Of a stretch of 64,000 nucleotides of DNA, positions 11,383 to 23,516 are shown piece after piece (positions within the stretch are counted from its first letter, which is position 1; the number at the start of each line of letters is the position of its first letter). The stretch is taken from positions 124,001 to 188,000 of the forward strand of contig RCSZ01000014.1 in NCBI GenBank assembly GCA_014898425.1, given 5' to 3'. This DNA is from Botryotinia globosa. Lineage: Eukaryota > Ascomycota > Leotiomycetes > Helotiales > Sclerotiniaceae. The notes beneath the pieces were generated by a model. The model ran no database searches. It was not told where the DNA came from and saw only the letters and a program-made list of their open reading frames with translations. Made by a program: the position numbers and the translations under genes.

Positions 11383-14300
11383 TTATTTTTGAACTAATTC
11401 GATCCATTTTAATAATTTAACTTTTGCTAATGATTTAATTAGGCCATCAGCTAATTGTTTGTTTATAGGGATCCAAATTAAGTCGATTAATTCTTTATTT
11501 ATTAATTCTTTTATTAAATAATATTTTGTAGCAATATATTTACTTCTTTTATAAAAAACAAGGTTTTCTGAAATATATATTACTGTTTTATTATTTGTAT
11601 ATAAAGCGAATTTATTCTGTTTATATTCATTTAATTCTTTTAATATTTTTTGAATATAAATTGCTTCTTTTGTGGCTAAATTAATAGCTATTAATTCAGC
11701 TTCAACTATATTTTGGATTACTATAAATTGAAGTTTAGTTTTCCAACTAATAGATTCATTAGTATATATAAATATATAGCTACTAATTGATTTAATCGAA
11801 TTAATATTCTTTGTAAAATCTATATCTGAATATTCTTTAATATAATTATTAATATTATAATCTTTAATATTAATTTTATTATTAATATTCTTTATATATC
11901 AAATTCCTAAATTTTTTGATTCTTTTAAATATTTAAAAATTCGTTTAGCTTTTATTATATAGTCTGAATTAGGGTTTGAAACAAATCTGATTAATTTTAA
12001 TATAAAAAAGTATATATCCTATTTAGTTTCTAAAGCTATATAAAGAGTTTTTCCTATTAATTTTTGAATATATTTTATATCAAAAATATTAGTTATTTCA
12101 AGATTCTTTTCGAATTTATTTTTAGAATTTATTAAAATGAAAATAATATTACAATTTTCTATTTTTAAATCAATTAGATATTTATTAATATAATCTTCTT
12201 GAGTTAATTCAAAAAAGTTATTATTAATGTTGGTTCGAGAAGGATACGGAAGACGTAGCACCCACGTAATGTAGGTCCTGTATGTCTAATTGTATTCTAT
12301 CTAAAGAGCTAGCTAAGTGGGAAAGTAGTAGGCCTTATATAGGCGCTACTGAAAGAGCTAGTCTCTTTCGCATTCGCTTAATCCTTTCAATACAGTAGCC
12401 TTTGTATTGGGGTCATTTCCTTGAAGTGAATTCCCTATGTGTGAATTCCCTTGTTTACACAATTAATTTTAACTTGAATGTTTAAATAGTCTTTTATAAG
12501 ATCTAAATCCTTCAAATCAAAATATTTTTTAATATTTTGAATGAAATCTTTAATTAGATTTTCATTAGATCCTATTATTGCAATATCATCTATATATATA
12601 TTTAATATTAATCCTGATATTTTATTAATAAAAATATATTCATTTGATATTAATGAATTAAAATTTAATTTATATAATATATTTTTTAATATATTATATC
12701 AGATTCTAGTAGATTGCTTTAATCCATATAATACTTTGTTTAATTTTAATATATTATTTTTATTATAATTTATAATTTCAGGGGGTTTAATATATAAATT
12801 TGTATTAATATTATTTTATATAAAGATTAATATTATATCAATTTTATATATAAATTAGAATCTTGATATTACTAATGCAAATATTAATTTCTAAGCTATT
12901 TGTTTTATTATACTAGCAAATGTATTTAAATAATCTATTCTATATAACTCTTCAAATCCTTTAGCAATAAATCTAGTTTTAAATTTAATAAAATCATTAG
13001 GTAAATATTTAATTTTATAAATCTATTTAGTTTTTAAAGGTTTAATGATATTATTCTTTTTAATATTTTTATTAATAATATTATTATTTTTATTTTTAAT
13101 AATATTAATATTATTATTATTAATATCAATAATATTCTATATATTATTATTTTCTAGGGTTTTAATTTTATAATTAATGGCTTTTATTCAATTTTCTTTT
13201 TGATTTGAATTTATAGTTTCGATATAGATTTCAGAGCTTTTTAGATTAGTTTTATTATTAATTTTAATAATAATTTTCTGATTTTCGTTTGTTTTAATAT
13301 TAAATCCTAATAATATTAAATCCTAATAATAATAATTGATTTTTATTAATATTATTTATTTTTAATTTAATATTATTATTTAGATATTTGATATATACTA
13401 AATAAACTAGATTATAATAATTTAATTGAGATTCTATATCTCTTATTCTTTTTAATTACTTTAATGGGGTTGGTAAATTTGAATTATAAAGGATTTCAAT
13501 TATAGAATATTTATTATTTATATCTAGCTTCTAATTTATATTATTATTTTCATTATTTTTATTATTTATATTATGATTTTTATAATAAATATTATTTCTA
13601 TTATTTATATTATAATTTTTATAATAAATATTATTATTTTTATTATTTTTATGATTTTTATAATAACTATTATCTTTTTAAATTTTTATTTCAAAAGAAA
13701 TAAAATTATTATTAAATAGATTTTTTAATTCTATTTGTTTTAAATTAATAATATCTTTATTAATTTTATTATTATTATTATTATTATTATTCTAATAATA
13801 TTGAATATTCTTATGAATAATAAAATCTTTTGAATTAATAATTCGATTTATATTAGGAATATAAAATATTAAATTATAAAATAATATATATAATAATATT
13901 ATTCCTTTTTGTATTTTAAAATCCAGTTTATTATCTCTTTGCTTTTTATATTTATATATAAAAATAAAAGAATCTAAGGTTTTTATATTATTTAATTCAG
14001 AATCTTCTTTATATAGCTTTTTATAAAAAGAAATTTTAATAATTCGATTATATATCCTATTTTTAATATATATTATACCTTAAATTAAATAAAACCATAA
14101 CTTTATAGGTATTAATAACTCTTTAATTATTATTAATAATCTTTCTATTAAATATAAATTTAATCTTTTGGTTATTTCATTTTGTGAATAAGTGTATAAA
14201 CTTATATATTCTATTAAAATTCCTTTTGATTTTATAAAAAGCTTTTATTTATTTGATTTAAATTCAAGAGTATTATTAATTCTAATAATTTTTATTTTGA

Positions 14301-16427
14301 TATTAAATTGATTTAATATTATATTATAGAATTCTTTTAAAATTTCAAAGGTATTAAATTTATTTTTAATTGAATATATTTATATAAATCTAGTAGTTTA
14401 ATTAATGAAAGTAATTATATATTTTTCTTCTTTAAACCTGCTTTTTATAAATCCTAAAATATTAATATTTATTTTATTAAAAGAATTTAAATTTATTTTT
14501 AATAAATTTTTATTAATATTTTGATGCATTTTCCTAAAAGGACAGTTTTCACATATTTTTAAATCTAATTTTAAATCTTTTTCATTAAATTTAATAATTT
14601 TAATAATATATTCTTTATTTATATATCCAAGGCGTTTATATTATAAATCTAAAATATTAAAATTATTATTATTTTTTCTAGTATTTAATTTATTAGATTC
14701 CTTTTTATTATTCGAATTTATATTTGAATTAATATTTGAATCTTTTTCAGAATTTTTTTTTGATTTATTTCATGGATATTATATTTATTCTTATTATTAA
14801 TAATATTAATAATTTTTTTAGAATTATATTTCATTAATAAATAATAATTTTTATTGTAATTTAAATAAAAAGCATTTTTAATTTATTTTGCTATAGTTTT
14901 TATATTTAATATTTTATGGTTAAAATGAAATTTATCTCCAAGGGACTTTATATAACTAATCCAGCCTCTTTTTGTGACTAATTTAGTGCTTATTAGAGTC
15001 GATTTTAGATTAGGAATAAATTTCACATTTTTTATTAATAATGATTTATTATTAATAATTAATAGAATATCTTTATATTCATAAATTGGAACGGTTTTAC
15101 CATTAATTATAGTAGCGAATTTAGATGAATTATATATTTTATAATTTATTAACCAATTTTTATTAGAATTATAATACTCTGTTATTTTTAAATCTAAAAT
15201 AATATTATTATTTTTAATATTATTTTATTGATAATCTTTAATATTAATATTTTTATTAATATTTTTATTAATATTAATATTTTTATTAATATTTTTATTA
15301 ATTTTATTATTAATTTTATTAATATTATGTTTTTTATTATTATTTAATAATAATATTATAATAGTTGATTTATTTTCGGGGGAGTTAATAATGTTTAATA
15401 TATTATAATTTGGTGAATTATTATTATTATTATGATTTATATTATAATTTTCATTTAATTTATTGAATTTTAGAATAGATTCTTTAGGATTTTAATTATT
15501 ATAATCCTTTTTATTATTATTTTTATTATTTTTTATTTTTTTATTGAATGGTTTTTTGAATTTATTCTTTTTAATTAATTTTTTATTAATAGTTTTATTA
15601 ATTTTATAATAATTACTTTTACTATTATTTTTAAAATAATTTTTATTAAATAATTCAGAATGCTTTTTAAAGTATTTGCTTTCTAAATAATCTTTTTTAT
15701 TACAAAAAATATAATTAGGAATAGTATTTAAAGATTTTATAACTTTATTTATATTATTAATTTCTGAAGAGTTTTTTATTCTAATCTTTTTAGAATTTAA
15801 TTCAAAATATAGCTTATTTAGATCAATTTTAGGGTTTTCTTTTAATAATTTTTTTAATAACTCTTCAATTTTTCTTGATTTAAAAGAATCGAAATAATTA
15901 TTTAAATCCTTAAATATAATTTAAATTAATAATTGAACTTGAAAATCAATTTTAATTGATTTTAAATAGCAATTAGCGGATTCAATATGGCTTATATATT
16001 TATTAATATTATTAAAATCATTATAATTTGAATTAATGATTTTATTAAAATATCGATTTATTAAATCTAAATAAATCTCTTCAAATATATTATTAATTAT
16101 ATTCCAAAGCTTTATAGCAGATTTAATATTTTTAAATCTTTTATTTAAATCAATATTTATTATTAATCTAATAGTTACTAATATTTTATTATAATGTTGA
16201 TTATATTCTTTTAATTTATCATTATATTTTATTTGAATTTCTGTAGATTTAAAATCTATAGAATTTTTTTTTAAATATATTGATATTTGAGGTTTTTCTT
16301 TAGAATTATTAATAATATATAGTATATAATTATTAATTTCTAAATATAAACTAGCTTTTTGAATTTATTCTATATAATTAGAATATCCCATTAGTAATTC
16401 ATTATTAAAACGTACCCCTGTATTCAT
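11383..16427 (-). pseudogene. Copia gag-pol remnant
   Basis: Reading down from the Met at 16427: a gag-like region (IFEEIYLDLINRYF) and a zinc knuckle near 15650-15710 in which Cys codons have become Tyr (FCNKKDYLESKYFKKH); a protease region with WLINYKIYNSS in place of WxxDSGA; a GAG-pre-integrase block (YKRLGYINKEYI) near 14640; an integrase core (ILGFIKSRFKEEKYIITFINY) near 14440; RT with YIDD at about 12585-12596 and KDLDLIKDYLNIQVKIN; RNase H with TNESISWKTKLQ, VEAELIAI and LADGLIKSLAKVKLL, ending in TAA at 11383-11385. Numerous in-frame stops occur throughout, so nothing is translatable. The RT segment is split by the solo LTR at 12228-12461; its flanks NIQVKIN and NNFFELTQEDYI join exactly once that is removed. 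Confidence 0.9.
12228..12461. mobile_element. Solo LTR (234 bp) inserted in Copia RT, not RIP-affected
   Basis: An island of ordinary base composition within the AT-rich Copia. It begins TGTTGGTTCGAG and ends TTTACACA (TG...CA), flanked by the 5-bp target duplication ATTAA (12223-12227 and 12462-12466). It contains a TATA-like CTTATATAGG near 12334 and no coding sequence. Removing it with one ATTAA restores the RT reading frame. It is most simply a solo LTR left by LTR-LTR recombination of a different, younger retrotransposon; a TRIM-like element is the alternative. Orientation is not determined. Confidence 0.85.
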
Positions 16428-18221
16428 TTTTAATATATATCTTTATAATAAAACTATTTATTTAAGAATATATTTAAAAATATAAATAAATTAATAATAA
16501 TATATTTATATTCTATTTATTAATTTATTTGGTAAAATAGCTTTAAAGTAGATCTTCAAAATGTTTTTTAATAGTATATTTTTAAAACTAATATTATAAA
16601 TATTAAATTATTCTTTTTTATTATGAATAATTTAATTTTAATACTTTTTATATTAGATTCTTTTCAATAATTTCGATTTTTATCGAAAATTCGATTTTTA
16701 TCTTTTTAATGATCTTATTAATTCCTGGTAATCTTATTAGTTTTTAGTAATCTTATTAGTTTCTAGTGATTTTAATTTTTTATTGATATTTCGAATTTTA
16801 TTTTCTTGGTGATATTATATTTGATTCGATTTATTTGAATTATATTATTTTTAAATTAGATTTTGATATATTTTTGTATTTTTCAGAATAAAATATATTA
16901 TATATTATTTTTATTAATCTTTTATTGATTTGAAATTTTTTATTTTACTAATAAAAATACTTTTTTAAGAATATTTTTATAATATCATTGATAAACTAAC
17001 TTTAGATTTTTAATTTTTAAATTTTTTATATAAGATTTTATTACTTTTTATAATCGATATATAATACTTTCAATATTATCAGCTAATAATATAATTATTT
17101 ATCCTTATCAAATAATTGAATTATTACCTAACTTTAAATAAGTCTTTTCAAAATATACTTTTCAATTTCTATATTTTATTAATTATTGAAAAAAAGGGGT
17201 TCAGATTTTCAAATTGCTTTTTTTCGAATATATTTTAATCAAAATTTAATTTGAGATATATATTTAAAATGCTTTGAAATTTAAAATAATGAATTTCATA
17301 TTCTATTTCAAAATAAAATTGAAATTCTATAAGAATTTCATAATTTTTTGATTTATTTAAAAAGATTTCTAAAGATATTTTGTATATAATAATTATATTA
17401 TAGATTTTTATAAATATATAATATTTTAGAATACTAAAAAATTGATTTTTTTTTATTAATTTTCTATATATTTAGTGAAATATATTAAAGAATCGAATTT
17501 TGGGGTTTTATAAAGCTTTAATTCGATTTTTATTTGGTTTTGAAAATTTTGATCATGTTTTTCTTATTTTTTTAATTTTTCAAAACAAGGATTATACTAG
17601 GATATATATATTCTTTCTATTTCAATAGGAATTTGAAAGGAATTAGATAAATTGAATAAATTAGATGAATTAAACAAATTAGATAGTTTAGAAGTATTTC
17701 CTTTATAGTTTATATATATATCGAATTTATAAAATGAATAATAAAAGAAATTGAAATCTTTTTTTTTTTTCGAAATCTTTGATTAATAATTTATAAAATC
17801 AATAAATGATTTCTTTTTTGTAATATTTATAAATAGAATAGATAAGATTTTAATAGTTTTCTTTTATTTTTTTGTTAATTTTGAAGATTATTTGAAAAGT
17901 ATTAAAAATTTTGTTATTTAGAATAAAATTCTGAAATTCTTTTATATTATTTTTGAATATGAAATATTCAAATATTAAAATATTCTTTATATAGGTGAAG
18001 ATATTGAATAAAAAGATAAAAAGAATTGATTTTGAATAATAGATTTGAATAGAATAATTGTTTTTTAAAATATTTTTGAATTTTTGAATATTTTATATTG
18101 AAAAATATAATTTTTTGATTCAGAATAAACAATCTAATCTTGAATTTTATTTAAGATTTAAATTATAATTGAATAAATAATAATAAATTATATAGTTTTT
18201 AATTATATTGAGTTTATAATT
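16428..18221 (-). other. Copia leader between 5' LTR and gag
   Basis: About 1.8 kb of extremely AT-rich sequence with no recognisable domain. It is long for a Copia 5' leader. RIP may have erased coding content or another nested insertion; I cannot resolve which. Confidence 0.5.
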
Positions 18222-18883
18222 TATTATTAGTTATTTATTTAGTATAGAATAAACTAAATCAAATTGAAAATAGTATTAAAATAATATTATATTGAAAGTT
18301 TAGGTTAGTAGAATAAATAGAATTTATTATTGAATTGTATTATATTATATTATATATTTATATATATATATAGAAATAAATACTAAAAAAAGATTTGAAT
18401 ATAGAAATCCAAATTATTTATTTATACTTTTTTCTATTCTTTGTATATAGATAGTATAAGTTTATAATATATATATAATGTATTTGAAATTTCTGATTTT
18501 GTAATTAATTTTATTAATTTTCTTTATTAATTTGTAATCAATTTTTATAATAAAAAAAAAGGAAAAATAATATTGTATAAGATTGCATTTATCATTTTAC
18601 ATTTGGACTAGCTCATATATCATATTTCAAATTTTTCAAAATAATGAATTATTATTTTGAATAAAGAATTAATAAAGAATTTCCTTTTTAATAAAAAACT
18701 CTTTATTTTATTTTTATAATAATATTCTTCCTTATATAAAGAGAATAAAGAATATAAGAAATTTTTCTTATATTATTGAATTTTTATTATTTTATTATAA
18801 TAATAGAATTTTATTATTATAATTAGTTCCCTTAATATTATAATAATATTAAGTTATTTAATTAATATTTATTAAAAACAACA
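18222..18883 (-). repeat. 5' LTR of the Copia element
   Basis: 662 bp copy of the LTR; more completely converted to A/T than the 3' LTR. Directly followed by the GATTT target duplicate at 18884-18888. Confidence 0.95.
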
Positions 18884-19130
18884 GATTTTATTAATTTAAT
18901 AAGGATATATATAATCTTGGAATTAAAAAATATAAGGATATTTTTATTAAAAAGGTTTTAAGGATATAGGTCTTTTTAAGTCCTAAAAAATTTTAGGATT
19001 AAAAAAAATAAGGATAATAGAGGTTATCCTTATAGGGGGGATTCTTATAGAGAGGTTTTGCTGTATATATGTAGGTATGTATGGTGTACTGCATTTTGGA
19101 GTGGGTTTAGGGGTTTGGGGGTTGGGTTTA

Positions 19131-19472
19131 TCCCCTAGAGTGCGAACTCAGGGCGTATATGTGGTTTGTGCGATAGACCTTGAATAATAAAGCCTTATTG
19201 AATAGAATAGTTATTTTAATGGGTTTCAATCACATTATCTATAAATTAAAATATTGATTTCAAATTTCGAGTTTTTTGAATTTAAAAAAGATTGAAGATT
19301 AAAAATTAATATTTGTTATTATATTCAAACTTTTGATATAGAAATTATATTGATTGAATTTTATATTAGAGAATACTTGTGAATATTGGATTAGATTTAA
19401 GGAATCCTAATGATCTAATTGGTCAATAACTCCTTATTAAGCGAGGGCGCCCAGAGTTCGCACTCTAGGGGA
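19131..19472. mobile_element. 342-bp MITE-like element with 25-bp TIRs
   Basis: The left terminus (19131-19155) begins TCCCCTAGAGTGCGAACTCA, and the right terminus (19448-19472) is its inverse with one mismatch (A/T at TIR position 20). TA flanks both sides (19129-19130 and 19473-19474), as for Tc1/mariner-type insertions. The interior is AT-rich and non-coding. TIRs differ from those of the outer element at 10400-19063, so this is a separate family. Confidence 0.85.
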
Positions 19473-20560
19473 TAACGATCGTTTGAGGAGGAAAAGAGTG
19501 TATGATGGTCGTTTGGGATGTGAATTATAAAGATGATTTGAGAGAGTAGTTGAGGGAGGGATGGAATATAATCTAGTGGATTGGTGGTTTGGTGGATTGG
19601 GGAATTGTTGACTGCTGATTTGTTGATTTGTTAAGGATAGTTCATAACATTGTGAGAGATGATTTCAATAGGATTCTACGATACAGGTAGGTGGATAGTA
19701 ATTGAGAGGTCGAAGTTTGTTTTCTTGGGTTTTGCTTGAGAGATATGAGCTCGAGTATCTACAAGTAGGTAATGAATAGATACTTCGAACTCTACTCGAG
19801 CTTTTACATTTGACTATCCGATTTTTGGTTTTCTCGCTCAGTCCTTTTCATAGATATTTGTCTATGTATGATTACCATCTATTCTATCATTGTAAGTACA
19901 ACATGATCTCCCTCACCACACCATCCCAATAAACACCCACACCCAAAAATCCGACTCTCCACAACCTCACTCAAACCCCAGCTCCGATCCGTCAATCACG
20001 ATTCTCGCTACACCCAGCATGCAAGTACATACATGTCCTCAGCTGCACATCCAGGGTTCCAGAATCATCAACGCCAATAATATCAAGCGATATCTACATA
20101 TGGCTTACGGCTGACCTCAGCTTCTGCTTCTGCAAATGTTAGGAGATGACTGAACCGGGACCGGGTAGAATGGATGTATCGAGATGTAAGATACGATAAG
20201 ACTGAATTTTTAATCGGAGAGTTTGTTTGTTGGTTCGTGGATTGGATTTTGATGGAGGGTGCATTGGGTGTTGCTCTTTTGCGGCTGGGGAATATCTTTT
20301 CCTGCTACTTTCTTTCCTCGTTCTTTGCTTTTCTATATTCTTTTAATTCTCCATCAGCGGTTCTTGTCCGAGGGGTTAAATTTCATTATTTAATAAATAC
20401 CCATTGCCATCAGTGTGTCACCAGTGGACGGAGACTTTTTACTTTTCCCCGCAAGCGATTGAGGGGATGTTACATACCTATATATTTCTTGTATACACAT
20501 ATCTCGACATGAATCATTGTGTTTGAATCTCGCGATATAAACTATTTTGCATTCTTTAAG
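19473..20560. other. Promoter-side spacer of the Cys-rich membrane protein gene
   Basis: No gene supported; the 112-codon frame at 20174-20512 is hydrophobic by composition only and lacks homology I can recognise. GATTGGTGG/GATTTGTTG-type imperfect repeats lie near 19578-19640. Confidence 0.5.
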
Positions 20561-21961
20561 ATGCCGCTGTCGATATCGATATTTTCGCGGTCACAATGGC
20601 TGTTAGTATTCCTCGGATTGGGCTTCACGAACGTGGGACAAGTGCGGGGACAATTTGGAGCTGTGAGAATGGAAAATGAGGGGAATGTATTGAGTCCGAG
20701 ATATTATATGGGGTTAAATGAGGGGAGGTTGTTCGAGAGAGATACTGGTGTTTGTCCAAGTGGATCTCATTCTTGTAATTATTCCCAACTTTTAATGCAT
20801 CTTCCCATCCTGTATCCTTTGTATCTTTCATAGCGCAGCCGATCTCAGTTGTATCATGCGAAAAACATCCACTAATGACAATCTCGTCTCAAAGGTTTTG
20901 ATATAGATGTAGCAATATGTTGTTCAAACACCGAGTATTGCATTATATCCCCCTCCATAGGTCCCTCCTGCTGCGCTATAGGCAGTAATTGCGATTCACC
21001 CTGTTCATCCGCTTCCTTTCTCAGTAACAAAACCATCACCGTTTCCTCCACCACCACCGTAACAACAACCTGTGTTCCTCGCGCCTGCCCTTCCATCTCC
21101 AACTACCAATGCGCTAGTTCTCTCGGCGGAGGATGTTGCAACTACAACGCGCAATGCGTCTCTTCAGACGGCTCCAGTGGATGCGCCGTCACAATATCTC
21201 CTTCCTCAACCCCGGCTCTCGTCTCCGTAATCCCATCCGGCTGCATAACCAACCAATTTGCCTGCGCTAGTTCCATGGGTGGTGGATGTTGCGATAATGG
21301 ATTTGGCTGTGCGGTTCTCAGCGGTAAGAATTACTGCGCTGCTACCACCGGCACCGGATCCGCTATTCGCACAGGAAGTAATGGAATTCTAGCCACCGGA
21401 GCCTCAGACACCAATACCACATCTAGAAAACACGGTCTATCCACAGGCGCCAAAGCCGGCATCGGTGTTGGAGTTGCACTTCTCGTATTAGCATGTATAG
21501 GAGCTTGTATCTATTTCTTCACCATCCATCGTCGCCGAGCTCTCCAATCCAAAACCTTCTCTCATCCCGATGCGGATATTCCACCTGCTGCCATGTCTCA
21601 GATTTCCGGCTCTCGAATCTCGCATAAATCAGAGTCGAAAGCGGGATCGAAAATTTCGAGAAGACCAGGTGCGTCTCCGCATGTGAGACAGGCATCGGAT
21701 TATTTTGGGACGACGGCGCCAAGTGGACCGTTTACAGAGAGCGTGGGCACAAGTCTCGGGTTTGGGAGTCAGAGAGGCGTGCCAGCGACTCCGCAGAGTC
21801 CAAATGATATTGCGGCGCCGGTGGAGATCGGGGAGATGGAGATGGAGAAGGAGGGGAATGGGGGGAGAAGTGGAAACGCGAGTGTGGCGACGACGCCGAG
21901 TGAGGGGTGGGAGTATGTCAAGGGAGGGAAGTTTCGGGAGGGGATTGCGGAGTTGGAGTAA
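20561..21961 (+). CDS. Secretory Cys-rich single-pass plasma-membrane protein
   Basis: Predicted 426 aa from exons 20561-20774 and 20895-21961 (1,281 nt). The start chosen (MPLSISIFSRSQWLLVFLGLGF) gives a signal peptide with likely cleavage near VRGQFG. The ectodomain carries Cys-rich modules: CCSNTEYC, then two paralogous GGGCC modules (SLGGGCCNYNAQC and SMGGGCCDNGFGC), each preceded by a C-x-x-x-Q/Y-x-C-A-S motif. A Thr/Ser/Gly-rich stretch leads to one membrane segment at about residues 259-282 (AGIGVGVALLVLACIGACIY), followed by a basic stop-transfer HRRR and a Ser-rich cytoplasmic tail. The architecture resembles fungal cell-wall integrity sensors (Mid2/Wsc style), but there is no clear WSC domain; function is inferred from architecture only. 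Confidence 0.75.
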
Positions 21962-23516
21962 AGAGTGGGAAAGTCTCCTCATTGGGTGTTTGGATGAGCA
22001 TTTCGGAGATGGTTTCTCGATATCACTTCCTTGCTTGTGTTTGGAAATTTGTTTTGAGGATTCGTTAGGTAATGCACATGTAAGGAGTATTATATGGTTA
22101 CTAAAGATGTTTTTTTATTGAAATGCTAAGAAGAATATTTTTCGATGTCTTCAGTCATATATCCGATTCCAATTTCAATTGTACTCACCCTCATCTCACT
22201 CTTATCTCATTTCATAACTACTCTTCGCTGACTACCTAGATACCTAAATACTTATATTTTGCCATTTTTCTTTTCCTCCGAAAAAAATCCGCATCTCCCT
22301 CCCTACCAATCCTAGAGTTACCAGCTTAGAATTCCAAGATTATCACGAAATATTCTGGGGGATGTTAAGTGCAAGAGTTCAGGAATGTTTTATTCAACAA
22401 GTGGTTGAAGGGGAATATTTTGGATATGGTTGATGGGGGAATTGGGGAAAGAGATGGATATGGACATGGCTAATTTCTGAAGATTAGGAGAGCGTTTGAA
22501 GTGTGGATGTGGGAGATGGGAGAAAAAGGCATACAATCGATTTGTCTGTCTAGTTGTTTGCGGGACAGTACGATAAGCAGGACATCATCCCTTCCGAATC
22601 CCTTGGAAAGAATTTCTTGAAATTCGTGGGTCCTGATTTGTGTACATCTGCAGGTCAATTTCAATACCACTTTCCTTTGTGTGAGTATATGGGGAAGTGA
22701 CTCGGTGTTGTGATGGAATTATAATACGGTTTGTCGTTGGAGTGTATAGAGAAGATATTATACTAACAAAGCACGAACTATCTCATTCGACAGCCCGACT
22801 TCTTCCACGCTGATCCTACAATACAGGACAGAAAAGATCCAATCCAGAAACCAAGGATTTGCGCATTCCGCTACTCACAACTAATTGCAATCACGACGAT
22901 TATCGTTGAATACTGATCCTATCGAAGCCACCTACATCTCATCCTGCTCAGGCGTTTGACCTCTTACTCAATTTACTGAGCCTATATCATATCACTTTTC
23001 CATACTACCCATTTACTATGACTATCACAACTACCGCCTCCAAAGACACAAAATAACATCATCGCTGCTTACCACTCTTACCAAGACTGACATTACACTC
23101 AAATTTTGATGGAGTCAAACAGCAAACAAGATAACTTGAAATGAAACTCAAAAAATAAAACTTCAGAAACCAATTCAACACTCTCGCTCATTGGGTGTTT
23201 TGTCGCTATTAAATTATATGGCGAGGGATTCAATTGTACCGCTTGACGACAGTGGTGGTGATGACGATAATATTGATAGGAATGCACTTGAGACATCAAA
23301 AGGTTGCAAGCAAAGCACAATAAATGGGGGGGAAGCAGTTATATTAATTAAGTTCTACTATCCCACAATACCCTCGATATTATCTGCAACAAATATACTA
23401 ACTACACCGCACACCAGAACAGAAACAATAACTTCGCTAATATCCATCAACAATCACTAGGTAAAGAAGAGTTCCATTGCGAAAGCAATGGCGCTTTTCC
23501 GTCTCGGTCGATTTCT
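21962..23516. other. Intergenic, no gene recognised
   Basis: Short frames (22470-22670, 23191-23460 and others) have no signal peptide, domain or splice-supported extension. It separates the convergent 3' ends of the membrane-protein gene and the small secreted protein gene. Confidence 0.5.

Larger units (their letters stand above)
10637..18883 (-). mobile_element. Ty1/Copia LTR retrotransposon, RIP-degraded
   Basis: The two LTRs are both exactly 662 bp (10637-11298 and 18222-18883). Both are flanked by the 5-bp target duplication GATTT (10632-10636 and 18884-18888). In sense orientation the LTR begins TGTTG and ends CGACA (TG...CA). Coding remnants read on the minus strand, so 18222-18883 is the 5' LTR. 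The order gag, protease/GAG-pre-integrase, integrase, RT, RNase H defines Copia. A purine-rich AAGAGCGAG directly precedes the 3' LTR (about 11299-11307 in reverse) and is a plausible polypurine tract. The element is extremely AT-rich, and LTR differences are mostly C/T and G/A transitions. It sits inside the outer TIR element and is itself interrupted by a solo LTR. Confidence 0.95.
10400..19063. mobile_element. Outer TIR element (MITE-like), split by a Copia insertion
   Basis: Left end 10400-10419 reads (T)AGCAAAACCTCTCTATAAG; right end 19044-19063 is its inverse, CTTATAGAGAGGTTTTGCTG. They match except that the left terminal base is T where the right end implies C, a CA-to-TA change of the kind RIP favours. 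Both ends are flanked by TA (10398-10399, 19064-19065), the target duplication of Tc1/mariner/pogo-type transposons. After removing the inserted Copia and one duplicated target copy, about 412 bp remain with no coding capacity, so it is a non-autonomous element. The right inner part repeats the theme AAGGATA several times. Confidence 0.8.

Noticed and set aside
12541..12768. Plus-strand frame inside the Copia element
   Set aside because: Antisense of the RT region containing the YIDD motif on the minus strand.
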